DNA from: JAABQG01 sp963726365 | GTDB lineage: Bacteria; Pseudomonadota; Gammaproteobacteria; Burkholderiales; Burkholderiaceae_C | Direction: 5' to 3' | Length of the DNA: 64,000 nucleotides | Assembly (NCBI GenBank): GCA_963726365.1 | Contig: CAVSCI010000003.1 | Location: 496,001 to 560,000 of the forward strand | In this document: in pieces, positions 8,458-17,529 of the stretch | How positions within the stretch are numbered: the first letter of the stretch is position 1 | Layout of the letters: every line of letters starts with the position of its first letter | Position numbers and translations under genes: made by a program | Notes under the pieces: model-generated | Databases searched by the model: none | What the model saw: only the letters and a program-made list of their open reading frames with translations | What the model was told of the DNA's origin: nothing

Positions 8458-8474
8458 TGCGCGATCATCGCGCA
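8458..8474. promoter_or_regulatory. Palindromic operator between pobA and its regulator
   Basis: TGCGCGAT-C-ATCGCGCA is a perfect 8-bp inverted repeat around a single base. It is followed by a related direct element GTGCGCATAATCGCC and preceded by TTGCGCGGTGATTGCGC. A palindrome plus an extra direct copy is the known architecture of PcaU/PobR-type IclR operators. It lies about 95 bp upstream of pobA and 17 bp upstream of the regulator start, so it could serve activation of pobA and autorepression. Confidence 0.6.
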
Positions 8475-8491
8475 GTGCGCATAATCGCCGC

Positions 8492-9259
8492 ATGATCGCC
8501 AAGGCAGACTTCATCGAGGGCATGGCCAAGGGCATGGCGGTGCTGGAGAGTTTCGACACCGAACGCCAGCGCCTCAATGCCACGCTTGCGGCCCAGCGTG
8601 CCGGCATCACACGCGCTGCGGCCCGGCGTCATCTGCTGACGCTGGCCTATCTGGGCTACCTGGAGACCGACGGCAGCTATTTCTGGCTGTCGGCCAAGGT
8701 GCTGCGTTTCTCGGGCAGCTACCTGGCGTCGGCGCGGCTGCCGCGCCTGTTGCAGCCCACGCTGAACCGGCTGGCCGCGCAGACGCAGGAATCGTTTTCC
8801 GCCGTGGTGCTGGATGGGGACGAGGTGGTGATCGTGGCGCGCAGTGTCAGCATGGGCGGCACCACGCGGGTGCTGGCCTATGGCCTTCATCTCGGCGCCC
8901 GGCTGCCCGCGCACGCCACGTCCACCGGCCGGATGTTGCTGTCCGCGCTGCCCAAGGCCGCCTTGAACGCCTGGCTCAAGGGGCGCACCCTGCCGCGATT
9001 GACGCCCCGGACCACGACCGATGTGAAGAAGCTGCGCGCGCTGATTGACGAGGCTGCCAGGGACGACTATTGCGTGGCCAGCGAGGAGCATGAGCTGGGC
9101 GTGCATGCCCTGGCCGTGCCGCTGCGCAACATGCAGGGCAAGACGGTGGCCGCGCTGAACGTGGTGGCGCCGCAGGCGCGGCTGCGGCCGGAGGTCATGC
9201 AGCGCGACCTGCTGCCGCTGTTGCTGGAAGCGGCGCGGGAACTGCGGCCGCTGCTCTGA
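8492..9259 (+). CDS. IclR-family regulator, PobR/PcaU-like
   Basis: 255 residues starting at ATG 8492; the frame is open far upstream, but that part is antisense to pobA. An N-terminal winged helix (FIEGMAKGMAVLESFD, GITRAAARRHLLTLAYLGYL) is followed by the IclR effector domain with HATSTGRMLLSALP and CVASEEHELGVHALAVPLRN. The F.EG...GL.VLE.F start is typical of the PcaU/PcaR/PobR subgroup that activates aromatic catabolism genes. Divergence from pobA and the shared palindrome suggest it activates pobA in response to 4-hydroxybenzoate. The ligand is inferred from context. Confidence 0.9.
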   Translation: MIAKADFIEGMAKGMAVLESFDTERQRLNATLAAQRAGITRAAARRHLLTLAYLGYLETDGSYFWLSAKVLRFSGSYLASARLPRLLQPTLNRLAAQTQESFSAVVLDGDEVVIVARSVSMGGTTRVLAYGLHLGARLPAHATSTGRMLLSALPKAALNAWLKGRTLPRLTPRTTTDVKKLRALIDEAARDDYCVASEEHELGVHALAVPLRNMQGKTVAALNVVAPQARLRPEVMQRDLLPLLLEAARELRPLL

Positions 9260-9274
9260 AGCCCGCGCATGACT

Positions 9275-9995
9275 TCAGACGCCCAGGTGCTGTTCCAGCA
9301 GGCCCGGCTGTCCGAGCAGCGCGTCCGAGGTGCCGGCGAAAACCACCTCGCCCTTGACCAGGATGACGTTGCGGTCGGTGATCTGGGTGACGTGTTTCCA
9401 GTTCTTGTCGACGATGACGCTGCTGATGCCGCTTTCGCGGATCAGGCCGCAGATGCGCCAGATCTCGCGCGCGATCAGCGGCGCCAGGCCTTCGGTGGCT
9501 TCGTCCAGGATCAGCACGTCGGGGTTGGTCATCAGCGCGCGGCCGATGGTCAGCATCTGCTGCTCGCCGCCGCTGAGCTGCTGGCCGCCGTGGCCCAGGC
9601 GTTCTTTCAGGCGCGGAAAGGTCTCCAGCACGCGCTCGTAGGTCCAGTCGCGCTGGCCGCGCGTGCCGGCGCGGGCCGCCATCTTCAGGTTCTCGACCAC
9701 GCTGAGGTTGCCGAAGATGCCGCGGCCTTCTGGCACGTAGGCGATGCCGAGCTGGGCGATCTCGTAGGGTGCGCGCCCGGTCATGGGCTTGCCCATGATC
9801 TCCACCGTGCCACCGCGCGGCTTGACCAGGCCCATGATGGATTTCAGCAGCGTGCTCTTGCCCATGCCGTTGCGGCCCATGAGGCCGATGGTCTCGGCCC
9901 GCGCGACGGAAAAATCGACGCCGCGCAGGATGTGGCTGGCGCCGTAATAGGTGTTGAGGCCGGTGGCGCGGATCAGCAGGTCCGGGGCTGGCCAT
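9275..9995 (-). CDS. livF: LIV-type ABC transporter ATPase LivF, apparent +1 frameshift near the start
   Basis: One of two ATPases of a branched-chain-acid (HAAT/LIV) importer. The body reads from GLNTYYGASHILRGV through Walker A GRNGMGKST, the signature LSGGEQQML, Walker B VLILDEATEGLAP and the LivF-type C-terminus. The natural ATG at 9995 overlaps the livG stop (TGATG), but it opens the wrong frame. Removing one G around 9982-9987 joins MASP directly to DLLIRATGLN. The span is 721 bases, 3n+1, giving about 239 residues after correction. Convergent with the IclR gene, with 15 bp between them. It is probably functional with a sequence error; otherwise it is a 5'-disrupted pseudogene. Confidence 0.85.
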
Positions 9996-10841
9996 CAGTG
10001 GTCTTCCCCCAGGTAGGCCGCCTGCACGCCACGGTCGGCGCGCACGGCGGCCGGCGTGCCGCTGGCGATGACCTGGCCGTTGACCATCACCGTGAGGTGG
10101 TCGGCCAGCGCGAAGATGGCGTCCATGTCGTGCTCGACCAGCAGCATGGCGTGGTCCTTCTTCAGCTTGAGCAGCAGTTCGACCATGCGTTCGGCCTCGG
10201 CCACGCCCATGCCGGCCAGCGGCTCGTCGAGCAGCAGCACCTGCGGCTCGGTGGCCAGGGTCATGGCGATCTCCAGCTGGCGCTGCTCGCCATGGCTGCT
10301 GGCACCGGCGATCACGTTGCGCCGGTCGCCGAGCCCGGCGAGCTCGATGGCGCGGGTGGCGCGCTCCAGTGCCGTGGCGGACTTGCGCCGCGCTTTGCAG
10401 CCAGCGCAGCGGGTTCCAGGGCTGCTGCGCATCGCGCGACTGGGCGGCCAGGCGCACGTTTTCCCAGACGGTGAAGGGCGCGAAGATGTTGGTCTTCTGG
10501 TAGCTGCGGCCCAGGCCCTGGCGCGAGATTTTCTCGGGCGACCAGCCGGTGATGTCCTGGCCGGCCAGCATGATCCGGCCCGAGGTGGGCGGCAGATCGC
10601 CGGACAGCAGATTGGTCAGCGTGGATTTGCCGGCGCCGTTGGGGCCGATCACCGCATGGATGCGGTCGCGCCACAGGTCCACCGAGACTTCGTTGACCGC
10701 CGCCAGGCCGCCGAAGCGCTTGGTGAGCTTTTTCGCGGAGAGTAGGACCCCCACGCTGGCCACTTCGTGTGCAGCGCTGCCCCCCGAGGGGGCTCTCGCG
10801 CCTTGGGGCGGCCCGGCGTCGCTCGGCAGAACTTCACTCAT
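9995..10841 (-). CDS. livG: LIV-type ABC transporter ATPase LivG, apparent +1 frameshift, repeat-derived N-terminus
   Basis: Second ATPase of the importer. The first frame gives AKKLTKRFGGLAAVNEVS, Walker A GPNGAGKSTL and the LivG segment GRSYQKTNIFAPFTVWENV. At about 10387-10394 the frame is lost, then continues in another frame with ATRAIELAGLGDRRN, signature SHGEQRQLEIAMTLA, Walker B VLLLDEPLAGMG and EHDMDAIFALAD. Deleting one base (span 847, 3n+1) gives about 281 residues. The first 30 codons (SEVLPSDAGPPQGARAP...) come from a short interspersed repeat also present near 54.2 kb, so the true family start may be at VLLSAKKL. The start overlaps the livM end by 8 bases. Confidence 0.85.
10748..10818 (+). 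repeat. 70-bp interspersed hairpin repeat, copy A (inside livG 5' end)
   Basis: Begins CCCCCACGCTGGCCACTTCG, contains the hairpin GCCCCC-CGA-GGGGGC, and ends TTGGGGCGGCCCGGCG. A near-identical element lies at 54212-54282. On the minus strand it is translated as part of the livG N-terminus. Confidence 0.8.
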
Positions 10842-11832
10842 CGCCGGCCTCCTTGCGGCGCAGGAAGCGCTCGACCAGGCCCAGCAGGCCGCGCGGCGCC
10901 AGGATCACCACGGCCACGATGAACAGGCCCATCCACAGCTGCCAGTGCTTGCCGGTGTTGAAGGCGCCGATGGCGGGCAGGTCTTTCAGGGCGTGCAGCA
11001 CGTACTCGAAGGCAAAGGCGCCGACGATGGCGCCGGCGAAGTTGCCCATGCCGCCCAGGATCACCATCATGATGGCGTGCGCGCTCATGTGGAAGCCCAT
11101 GAGCTCCGGGTTCACGTAGCCGGTCTGCGCGCCCCACAGGTAGCCGGCCAGCCCGGCCAGCGCGCCGGCCAGCGTGAAGGCGGTGAGCTTGTAGCCGAAG
11201 GTGCCGAAGCCCATGGCGCGCATGCGGTGCTCGTTCACGCGGATGCCCGACAGCGCCCGGCCGAACGGGCTCCAGAGCAGGCGGCGCAGGAACGCATAGA
11301 CGCCGAGCAGGCAGGCCAGCGTGAAGTAATAGAACACGCGCTTGTTCTCCAGGTCGAACAGCGCGGCATCGGGCTTGAAGTTGATGTAGAGGCCGTCGGA
11401 GCCGCCGAGCGCCTTGTTGTCGAAGAACAGGAAAAAGATCATCTGGGCAAACGCCATGGTGACCATGATGAAGTAGATGCCGTGGGTGCGCACCACGAAG
11501 AAGCCGATCACCAGCGCCGCCAGCCCGGACGCCAGCACGGCCACCGGCAGGGTCCACCACAGGCTCACGGCCTCGCCTTGCGGCGTGAGGAAAGCCAGCG
11601 CGTAGCCCGCCAGCCCGAAGTAGGCCGCGTGGCCCAGCGACACCAGGCCGGTCACGCCCTGCAGCAGATCCAGGCTCATGGCGAAGATGCCCAGGATCAT
11701 CATGCGCGTGACCATCTGCGTGTAGAAATCGGTGCCCACGAACGGGAAGGCCAGCAGCGCGACCGCGCCCAGCCCCAGCACGAACTGGATGCTGCGCGGC
11801 AGGACTTCGAGGTTGGCTTTCGGGCTGCTCAT
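10834..11832 (-). CDS. livM: LIV-type ABC transporter permease LivM
   Basis: 332 residues and the only liv gene besides the binding protein that is in frame throughout. It is an inner-membrane permease with about ten hydrophobic segments. Family motifs include MMILGIFAMSLDLLQGVTGL, VSLGHAAYFGLAGYA, and the coupling region GRALSGIRVNEHRMRAMGF followed by KLTAFTLAGALAGLAG. Starts at ATG 11832, 11 bp after livH, and overlaps livG by 8 bases, so translation is coupled. Confidence 0.93.
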   Translation of the reverse strand: MSSPKANLEVLPRSIQFVLGLGAVALLAFPFVGTDFYTQMVTRMMILGIFAMSLDLLQGVTGLVSLGHAAYFGLAGYALAFLTPQGEAVSLWWTLPVAVLASGLAALVIGFFVVRTHGIYFIMVTMAFAQMIFFLFFDNKALGGSDGLYINFKPDAALFDLENKRVFYYFTLACLLGVYAFLRRLLWSPFGRALSGIRVNEHRMRAMGFGTFGYKLTAFTLAGALAGLAGYLWGAQTGYVNPELMGFHMSAHAIMMVILGGMGNFAGAIVGAFAFEYVLHALKDLPAIGAFNTGKHWQLWMGLFIVAVVILAPRGLLGLVERFLRRKEAGDE

Positions 11833-11843
11833 CTTGATCCGGC

Positions 11844-12708
11844 TTATTGTTTGAACAGGCCTTCCGGCTTCCACAGCAGCACGGCCGCCATCAGCATGTA
11901 GACCAGCATGCCCGAGACCTGGGGCAGCAGCACCTTGCCAAAGGTGTCGACCAGGCCCACCAGCAGCGCCGCGATCAGCGCGCCGCGCACCGAGCCGATG
12001 CCGCCGATCACCACCACCACGAAGCACATGATCAGCACCTGCGAGCCCATGTTGGGGTAGACGCTGGAGATCGGTGCGGCCATCATGCCGGCCACCGCGG
12101 CCAGGGCGACGCCGAGCGCGAACACGATGGCGTGGATCAGCTTGATGTTGATGCCCAGCGATTCGGTCATGTCGCGGTTGAAGGCGCCGGCGCGGATCTT
12201 CATGCCCAGGCGGGTTTTGGAGATCAGCAGGTACAGGCCGATGGCCAGCACAGATGCACACGCCGGACATGAACAGGCGGTACACCGGGTACGACAGGTT
12301 CTCGGTCAGCGGAATCGAGGCGCCGAGGAAGTCCGGAATGGGCACGCCATGCACGTCGTCGCCCCAGAGCATCGAGCGCACTTCCTCGAAGATGTAGATC
12401 AGCCCGAAGGTCAGCAGCACCTGGTCGAGGTGGTCGCGCTGGTAGAAATGGCGAAACAGCAGCCATTCGAGCGCCAGGCCGAACACCACCGACAGCGCCG
12501 CGCCGCCCAGGATGGCCAGCGTCAGGCTGCCAAACAGCCCGGAGAGCGAATACGCCAGATACGCGCCGAGCATATAGAAACTGCCGTGCGCCAGGTTGAC
12601 CACGCCCATGATGCCGAAGATCAGCGTCAGGCCGGCGGCCAGCATGAACAGCAGCAGGCCGTACTGCACGCTGTTCAGGATCTGGATGAGGAGATTGGCG
12701 AAGTCCAT
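11844..12708 (-). CDS. livH: LIV-type ABC transporter permease LivH, apparent +1 frameshift
   Basis: Inner-membrane permease partner of LivM. The 5' frame from ATG 12708 encodes LLLFMLAAGLTLIFGIMGV, NLAHGSFYMLGAYLAYS and LTFGLIYIFEEVRSMLWG up to YPVYRLFMSGVCI. The 3' frame continues LAIGLYLLISKTRLGMKIRA, SLGINIKLIHAIVFALG and GGIGSVRGALIAALLVG. The switch is at about 12251-12256 (ATCTGTG). Dropping one T joins VCI to VLAIGLY. The span is 865 bases, 3n+1, so about 287 residues when corrected, the normal family length. Confidence 0.85.
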
Positions 12709-12727
12709 CGGGGGGTGACAAGAAAAA

Positions 12728-12746
12728 CGGCGGAGGAAATCCGCCG
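12728..12746 (-). terminator. Intercistronic hairpin with T-run between binding protein and livH
   Basis: On the minus strand CGGCGGA-TTTCC-TCCGCCG is followed by TTTTTCTT. It lies between the binding-protein stop (12779) and livH (12708). This looks like an intrinsic attenuator or mRNA-stabilising hairpin that would let the binding protein be made in excess over the membrane components. Confidence 0.7.
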
Positions 12747-12778
12747 CTTCATTTCCGCAAGAGCCTTCTGAGCGGGCC

Positions 12779-13969
12779 TCAGCCCATCTTGCAGCCGGCG
12801 CCCGAATCGGACAGCGCCTTGGCCGCGATACCCATCACCTTGTTTTCCTTGTTCTCGACCACGCGCAGGTAGATGTCCTGCACCGGGTTGTGCGCCTTGC
12901 TCAGGGTCCACTTGCCGCGCGGGCTGTCGATGACAGCGCCCTCCATGGCTTTGTAGAGCGCGGGCTTGGCGTTGAAATCGCCTTTCACGGCGTTGGCGCC
13001 CTGCACCAGCAGCAGGCCGGTGTCGTAGCCCTGCACGGCGTACACGTCGGGCTGGCTCTTGAACTCCTTGGCGTAGGCCAGGCGGAACTGCTTGTTGCGC
13101 GGCGTGTCCAGCGAGTCGCTGTAGTGCATGGTCGTGACAATGCCGTCGGCGGCCGGACCGGCGGCGTCGAGCACGCCTTCGGTCAGGAAGCCCGAGCCAT
13201 AGAGCGGGATCTTGCCCTTCAGGCCGGCCGCTGCGTAGTCGCGGATGAACTTGGCCGCGCCGCCGCCGGCGAAGAAACAGACCACGACATCGGGCTTGAG
13301 CGCGGCGATCTCGGTCAGCAAGGCCTGGAACTCGACGTTGGGGAAGGGCAGGCCGAGTTCCTTGACGATGGTGCCGCCGGCCTTGGTGTAGCTCTCTTTG
13401 AAGCCTTCGAAGGCTTCGTCGCCGGCGGCGTATTTCCAGGTGATCCAGACGGCCTTCTTCAAGCCCTTGTCCATCAGCACCTTGCCCAGTGCCAGCGTGG
13501 GCTGGCTGTTGGTGAAGCTGGTGCGGAACACATTGGGCGCGCACAGGGCGCGCGTGGCGGCATGCACGCCGGCGTTGGGAATGATGCTGAGCACGCCGGT
13601 GTCGCGCGCCACCTTGAGGATGCCCATCTGCACGCCGGAGTGCACGGTGCCGATGAGCACATCGACCTTGTCGCGCTGCACCAGCTTGGTGGCGTTCTCC
13701 ACGCCTTTGGACGGATCGGACTCGTCATCGACCTTGAACCATTCGATCTCGCGGCCTCCGAGCTTGCCGCCTTGCTCATTGATGGCCATGCGCATACCGT
13801 TCTCGATCGCCACGCCGAGCTGGGCGAAGGTGCCGGTATAGGGCAGCATCAGACCGACGCGTACTTTGGCGCCCTGGGCGCGGACGATCTCGGGCAACAG
13901 CAGCCCGGTGGAGGCGGCAGCGATCAGGGTCGCGCTGCGGGACAGGACAAGGCGGCGGGAATTCGACAT
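12779..13969 (-). CDS. LIV-type ABC transporter periplasmic substrate-binding protein
   Basis: 396 residues. The N-terminal signal includes SRRLVLSRSATLIAAASTGL and ends around IVRAQG. The mature part is a type I periplasmic-binding fold (Peripla_BP_6): KVRVGLMLPYTGTFAQLG, NGMRMAINEQGGKLGGREIE, DESDPSKGVENATKLVQRDK, VDVLIGTVHSGVQMG. First gene of the importer operon, 70 bp before livH with a hairpin between. Location next to pobA suggests uptake of an aromatic or branched organic acid instead of Leu/Ile/Val, as seen for related Burkholderiales and Rhodopseudomonas binding proteins. The ligand is inference. Confidence 0.93.
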   Translation of the reverse strand: MSNSRRLVLSRSATLIAAASTGLLLPEIVRAQGAKVRVGLMLPYTGTFAQLGVAIENGMRMAINEQGGKLGGREIEWFKVDDESDPSKGVENATKLVQRDKVDVLIGTVHSGVQMGILKVARDTGVLSIIPNAGVHAATRALCAPNVFRTSFTNSQPTLALGKVLMDKGLKKAVWITWKYAAGDEAFEGFKESYTKAGGTIVKELGLPFPNVEFQALLTEIAALKPDVVVCFFAGGGAAKFIRDYAAAGLKGKIPLYGSGFLTEGVLDAAGPAADGIVTTMHYSDSLDTPRNKQFRLAYAKEFKSQPDVYAVQGYDTGLLLVQGANAVKGDFNAKPALYKAMEGAVIDSPRGKWTLSKAHNPVQDIYLRVVENKENKVMGIAAKALSDSGAGCKMG

Positions 13970-14053
13970 GGGGTCTCCTTTTGTTTAGGCTTAAAGTACT
14001 TTACAGGAACTCTGGGTCGCCGGGCCTTATGGCTAACCCGAACATGGCGCGTT

Positions 14054-14512
14054 TCATGCGGCCAGCGCCAGCGTCAGCCAGCTGCGGCACCAGGCGGCAC
14101 CATCGGCCTCCGGCACACTGCCATCGCTGGCATCGTGGCACCAGATATCGCCAATGCGCTGGGCGCCGAGGCCCTGAAGGCGCTCATCGAACAGCTTGCC
14201 GCCGAAACAGAAGGTGGCGCCATGGCTGCCGAGGTCGCCCAGCGCGATGACGCCGTAGCGAACCGTGCCCAGATATTTGGGCGCCAGGTCCAGCGAATCG
14301 AAGAGCGTTCGGGCGTTGTCGGGCACGTCGCCGGCGCCATAGGTCGAGGTGCAGATCAGGAACAGGGCTTCCTCGTCGAAGACCTTGATGTCCAGCCCGT
14401 CCATGAGCTGGACTTCGATGTCACCCACGAGGTCGGCACAGTCCATCTGAATCGCCTGTGCCACGGACTCGGCTGTGCCAGTCACGGTGCCGACCAGAAT
14501 CTTGAGCTTCAT
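14054..14512 (-). CDS. Flavodoxin-domain protein (MioC-like)
   Basis: 152 residues, a single FMN-binding flavodoxin domain. The phosphate loop is KILVGTVTGTAESVA at residues 3-17. The second flavin loop is ICTSTYGAGDVPDNARTLFD and the third is YGVIALGDLGSHGATFCFGG. A short electron carrier of this type resembles E. coli MioC or the flavodoxin domain of sulfite/P450 reductases, but no reductase domain is attached. It stands alone between the ABC operon and phoX. The electron partner is unknown. Confidence 0.88.
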   Translation of the reverse strand: MKLKILVGTVTGTAESVAQAIQMDCADLVGDIEVQLMDGLDIKVFDEEALFLICTSTYGAGDVPDNARTLFDSLDLAPKYLGTVRYGVIALGDLGSHGATFCFGGKLFDERLQGLGAQRIGDIWCHDASDGSVPEADGAAWCRSWLTLALAA

Positions 14513-14656
14513 AGTTCCGTTCCCGTGCTGTGCATTAAACTGCGCTAAAGGAAAAAATATGCATTATAGTGCAAGTAATCGCCGCCGCTATCGATCCTGA
14601 GTTCATAGCAGACAAGCGCGATAAGTTGGTGGCCTTAGGCGAATATGACTCAATAA

Positions 14657-16529
14657 TCAGGTTCCAACGGCTCCACCGTCGCGTCGCCACACGGCCAGGG
14701 TTGCGGAACGAGGGCGCGCTGATCCCGCGATGCCTCCATCGGGCCATGCGCTCGTCGTCATGCCGCCGCCGGCGTCGCTCGCCTCGCCGGGATGCTGGAT
14801 GTTGACAAACAGCGTGGAGCGGTCTGGCGTGACCACGCAGCCGGTGATCTCGCAGCCGCTGGGGCCGGTCAGGAAGCGCTTGATCTGCCCGGAGGCAAGG
14901 TCGGCGCAGAGCAGGGCGTTGTTGCCAAGATTTGCATAAGCACCCTTGCCAATCGCCTGGCCGCTCATGTCGGTCTGGATCCACAACAGACCGGCGCGGT
15001 CAAAGTACAGGCCATCGGGGGCGCCAAAGGGATCCGCCTGTGACGACGGGTAGCGCGTGCCGGAGGCGGGCTGGGCCGGGTCGCCGGCCAGCACGAAGTG
15101 GCGCCACACAAAATTGCTCGCGCCAGCGTCCGCACCGGCTTCACTCCAGCGGATGATGTGCCCGCCCAGGTTGGCCGCACGGGGGTTGGCGGCGTCCGGA
15201 CCGGGGCGTCCCGGTGCGCCGCGCTGGCTGTTGTTGGTCAAGCGTGACGAACACCTCGCCAGTCTGGGGGTGGACGGCGATCCACTCGGGGCGGTCCATC
15301 GGCGTGGCGCCCGCCGCGCTGGCGGCCAGGCGGGCATGGAGCACGACCTCGGCAGCGTCGGCGACGCCAATGGAGGTGGCCAGGCCGCTCTTTCCCGGAG
15401 TCAGCTCGAGCCAGACGCCATGGCCATTGGCGTCAAAGCGCGCGGCGTACAGCGCTCCGTGGTCCAGCAGATCCCGGTTGGCGGTGTAGCCGCCCGGGCG
15501 CACCGGGTCCCGGCTGACGAACTTGTAGATGAATTCGAAACGGCTGTCGTCCCCCATATACACGGCCACGCGGCCATCGCGCGTGAGCGTGCAGGTGGCG
15601 CTTTCGGTGTTCTTGCGGCCCAGCGCGGTGCGCTTGACGGGCGTGGATGCGGGGTCCATCGGGTCAATCTCGACCACCCAGCCGAAACGGTTCGGCTCAT
15701 GGGGGTGTTTCGAGATGTCAAAGCGTTCGTCGAGGCGGTACCAGTCCACCCACTGCCCGCCCGCCGCGATGTTGTAGCGTCTGCTCGCAGCGTCTTGTGC
15801 CGGTGCCGCGCCCTTGTCCGCGCCAAAATAGCCGTGAAAATTTTCCTCGCAGCTCAGGTAGGTGCCCCAGGGCGTGACACCCATGGCGCAGTTGGCCAGC
15901 GTGCCAAGCACCTGCTGCCCGGCGGGGTCCGCCACGGTCTTCATTCGGGCGCTGCCTGCGGCGGGTCCGGCGAGGCGCATCGGCGTGTTGCCGTGAATGC
16001 GCCGCGCATAGGCAGACGGCAAAACCTGCTTCCATCCGCCGGAGGTGCGCTCGATTTCGATCACCGACACACCCATGGCGTGTTGCGACTTGCGAACCTT
16101 CTCCAGCGTCAGTGGGCTGGGACCGTCGGCGTGCAGCAGGTTTTCGTCGGTGTACTCGTGGTTGAGTACCAGCAGTGCGCGCTTTCCGTCGTTGCCCAGC
16201 GGAAAGAAATGCATGCCGTCATGGTGCATGCCGGCTTGCACCGCCTGTTCAGCGGCGGTATTGGAGGCATCGGATCTGAACGTGGGCATGTGGCCGGGGA
16301 TACCCGTCGGGTCGCCCCAGCGGTAGAGCACCTGGAACTCATATTCAGGCGGCACGACCACCGCGTCGCGCAGTGCTGGGGCTACCGACGTAAATCCCAG
16401 CGGCAGTCGGGACTCCGTAGCCTGAACGGTCCAGGCTTGACCCAGCAGGGCGGCGATGGCGGCGACGCCTGACTTGAGGGCGAAGCGGCGATCGATAGGG
16501 TCGACTGCTTGCTGGTGCCTCGGTGCCAT
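14657..16529 (-). CDS. phoX: PhoX-type alkaline phosphatase (DUF839), apparent +1 frameshift
   Basis: Tat-exported calcium/iron phosphatase releasing phosphate from organic esters. The N-terminus carries a twin-arginine signal (PIDRRFALKSGVAAIAALLG). PhoX hallmarks follow: HHDGMHFFPL, LVLNHEYTDE, NCAMGVTPWGTYLSCEEN, FGWVVEIDP and RPEWIAVHPQTGEVFVTL. At 15236-15242 the frame breaks in CTTGACC. The other minus frame then supplies TNNSQRGAPGRPGPD, DPFGAPDGLYFD and GCEITGCVVTPDRSTLFVNI to the stop at 14657. Removing one T (span 1873, 3n+1) gives about 623 residues, a normal PhoX. ATG 16529 is chosen; an in-frame TTG lies at 16541. Confidence 0.87.
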
Positions 16530-16548
16530 GAGTCGCTTCAACCCGCGT

Positions 16549-16881
16549 TCACGCCGCTGGTTCTCCGAATTCGTTGGTGCCGGGCTGGCTGGGCTGGACC
16601 GCCCAGTAAATCAGGAGCAGGGTGCCGATCACGGGGATGAAACCGATCAGCATCCACCAGGCACTGCGTCCAATGTCGTGCAGTCGCCGCGCACCGGCGG
16701 CGAGGACCGGCAACAACAGCACCAGTCCGGCCAGACCGCCGAGCCTGTCGCTGACGGCAGATACACCGACGATGATCAGGACTTCGCACAGAATGAACCA
16801 CCAGTATTCAGATCGCGTGGCGCGTCCGGAAAACGTGGCGTACTTTTTCATGCAGGTGACGAAGGCTTCTTTCATTTCCAT
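16549..16881 (-). CDS. DUF805 inner-membrane protein
   Basis: 110 residues from ATG 16881; an upstream extension to 16941 is unlikely. It is a DUF805 protein: KKYATFSGRATRSEYWWF at the N-terminus, three hydrophobic segments, the conserved RRLHDIGRSAWWML before the last helix pair, and a PGTNEFGEP tail. Family function is unknown. It is 20 bp upstream of the phoX start on the same strand and may be co-transcribed with phoX. Confidence 0.88.
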   Translation of the reverse strand: MEMKEAFVTCMKKYATFSGRATRSEYWWFILCEVLIIVGVSAVSDRLGGLAGLVLLLPVLAAGARRLHDIGRSAWWMLIGFIPVIGTLLLIYWAVQPSQPGTNEFGEPAA

Positions 16882-17026
16882 GGGGGCACTCCGGGTTCGG
16901 CGACGGGTTCGCTGGCAAACAAGGCAGAGCAACGTGCTCACCGATCGAGCGGTGGCACAAATTGAAGCCAGCCTGCCGCGCGACCCATCGGTTGCGCCCG
17001 ATCAGGCTTTTGGCAGTGTGGCGTGA

Positions 17027-17383
17027 TTACTTCGCGTCTTCCACGCATTTCTTTACGAAACTAGTCTTGGCGGCGCCAGCAAGTTTCTTCTCAGCAGCCT
17101 GGGCGTCACATGCCGCAGCGGCAGTGGTGCCCTTGGCATCGGCTTCGCATTTCTTCATGAAACTGGTGCTGGCCGCGCCGGCAAGCTTTTTCTCTTTGGC
17201 CTGCGCTTCGCACGCGGCCGCCGGTCCGGCGGCTGCCATGTCGGCTTCGCACTTCTTCATGAAAGATGTTTTTGCGGCGCCGGCGAGCTTCTTGGTCGTG
17301 GCCTGTGCTTCGCAGGTGTCTGCGGCATAGGCGAGGTTTGCGGCGAACAGTGCTGCGATGGCAGCGATCATCAACTTGCGCAT
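17027..17383 (-). CDS. Secreted PsiF-repeat protein, three tandem repeats
   Basis: 118 residues with a signal peptide (MRKLMIAAIAALFAANLAYA). The mature protein is three near-identical units of about 32 residues with the pattern C-x-AQA-x3-KKLAGAA-x-(T/S)SF(M/V)KKC, each with two cysteines and many lysines. This is the PsiF repeat, known from phosphate-starvation-inducible E. coli PsiF. Its nearness to phoX fits phosphate stress, but no Pho box was identified. Molecular role unknown. Confidence 0.85.
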   Translation of the reverse strand: MRKLMIAAIAALFAANLAYAADTCEAQATTKKLAGAAKTSFMKKCEADMAAAGPAAACEAQAKEKKLAGAASTSFMKKCEADAKGTTAAAACDAQAAEKKLAGAAKTSFVKKCVEDAK

Positions 17384-17529
17384 GGGTGGGGCTCCTGAAG
17401 TTAGCGGTCCGGGCAGGTCCGGTCCAGACGCATTCTAAGTTCGTGAAAGCGCAATGCAGGCCTAACCGGGCAACAAATAGCCCGGGGCACGGGCACCTGG
17501 CGGGTTTTTGACGACGCGTGATGCGAATC

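Noticed and set aside
12890..14548. 552-codon open frame on the plus strand
   Set aside because: Antisense to the binding-protein and flavodoxin genes.
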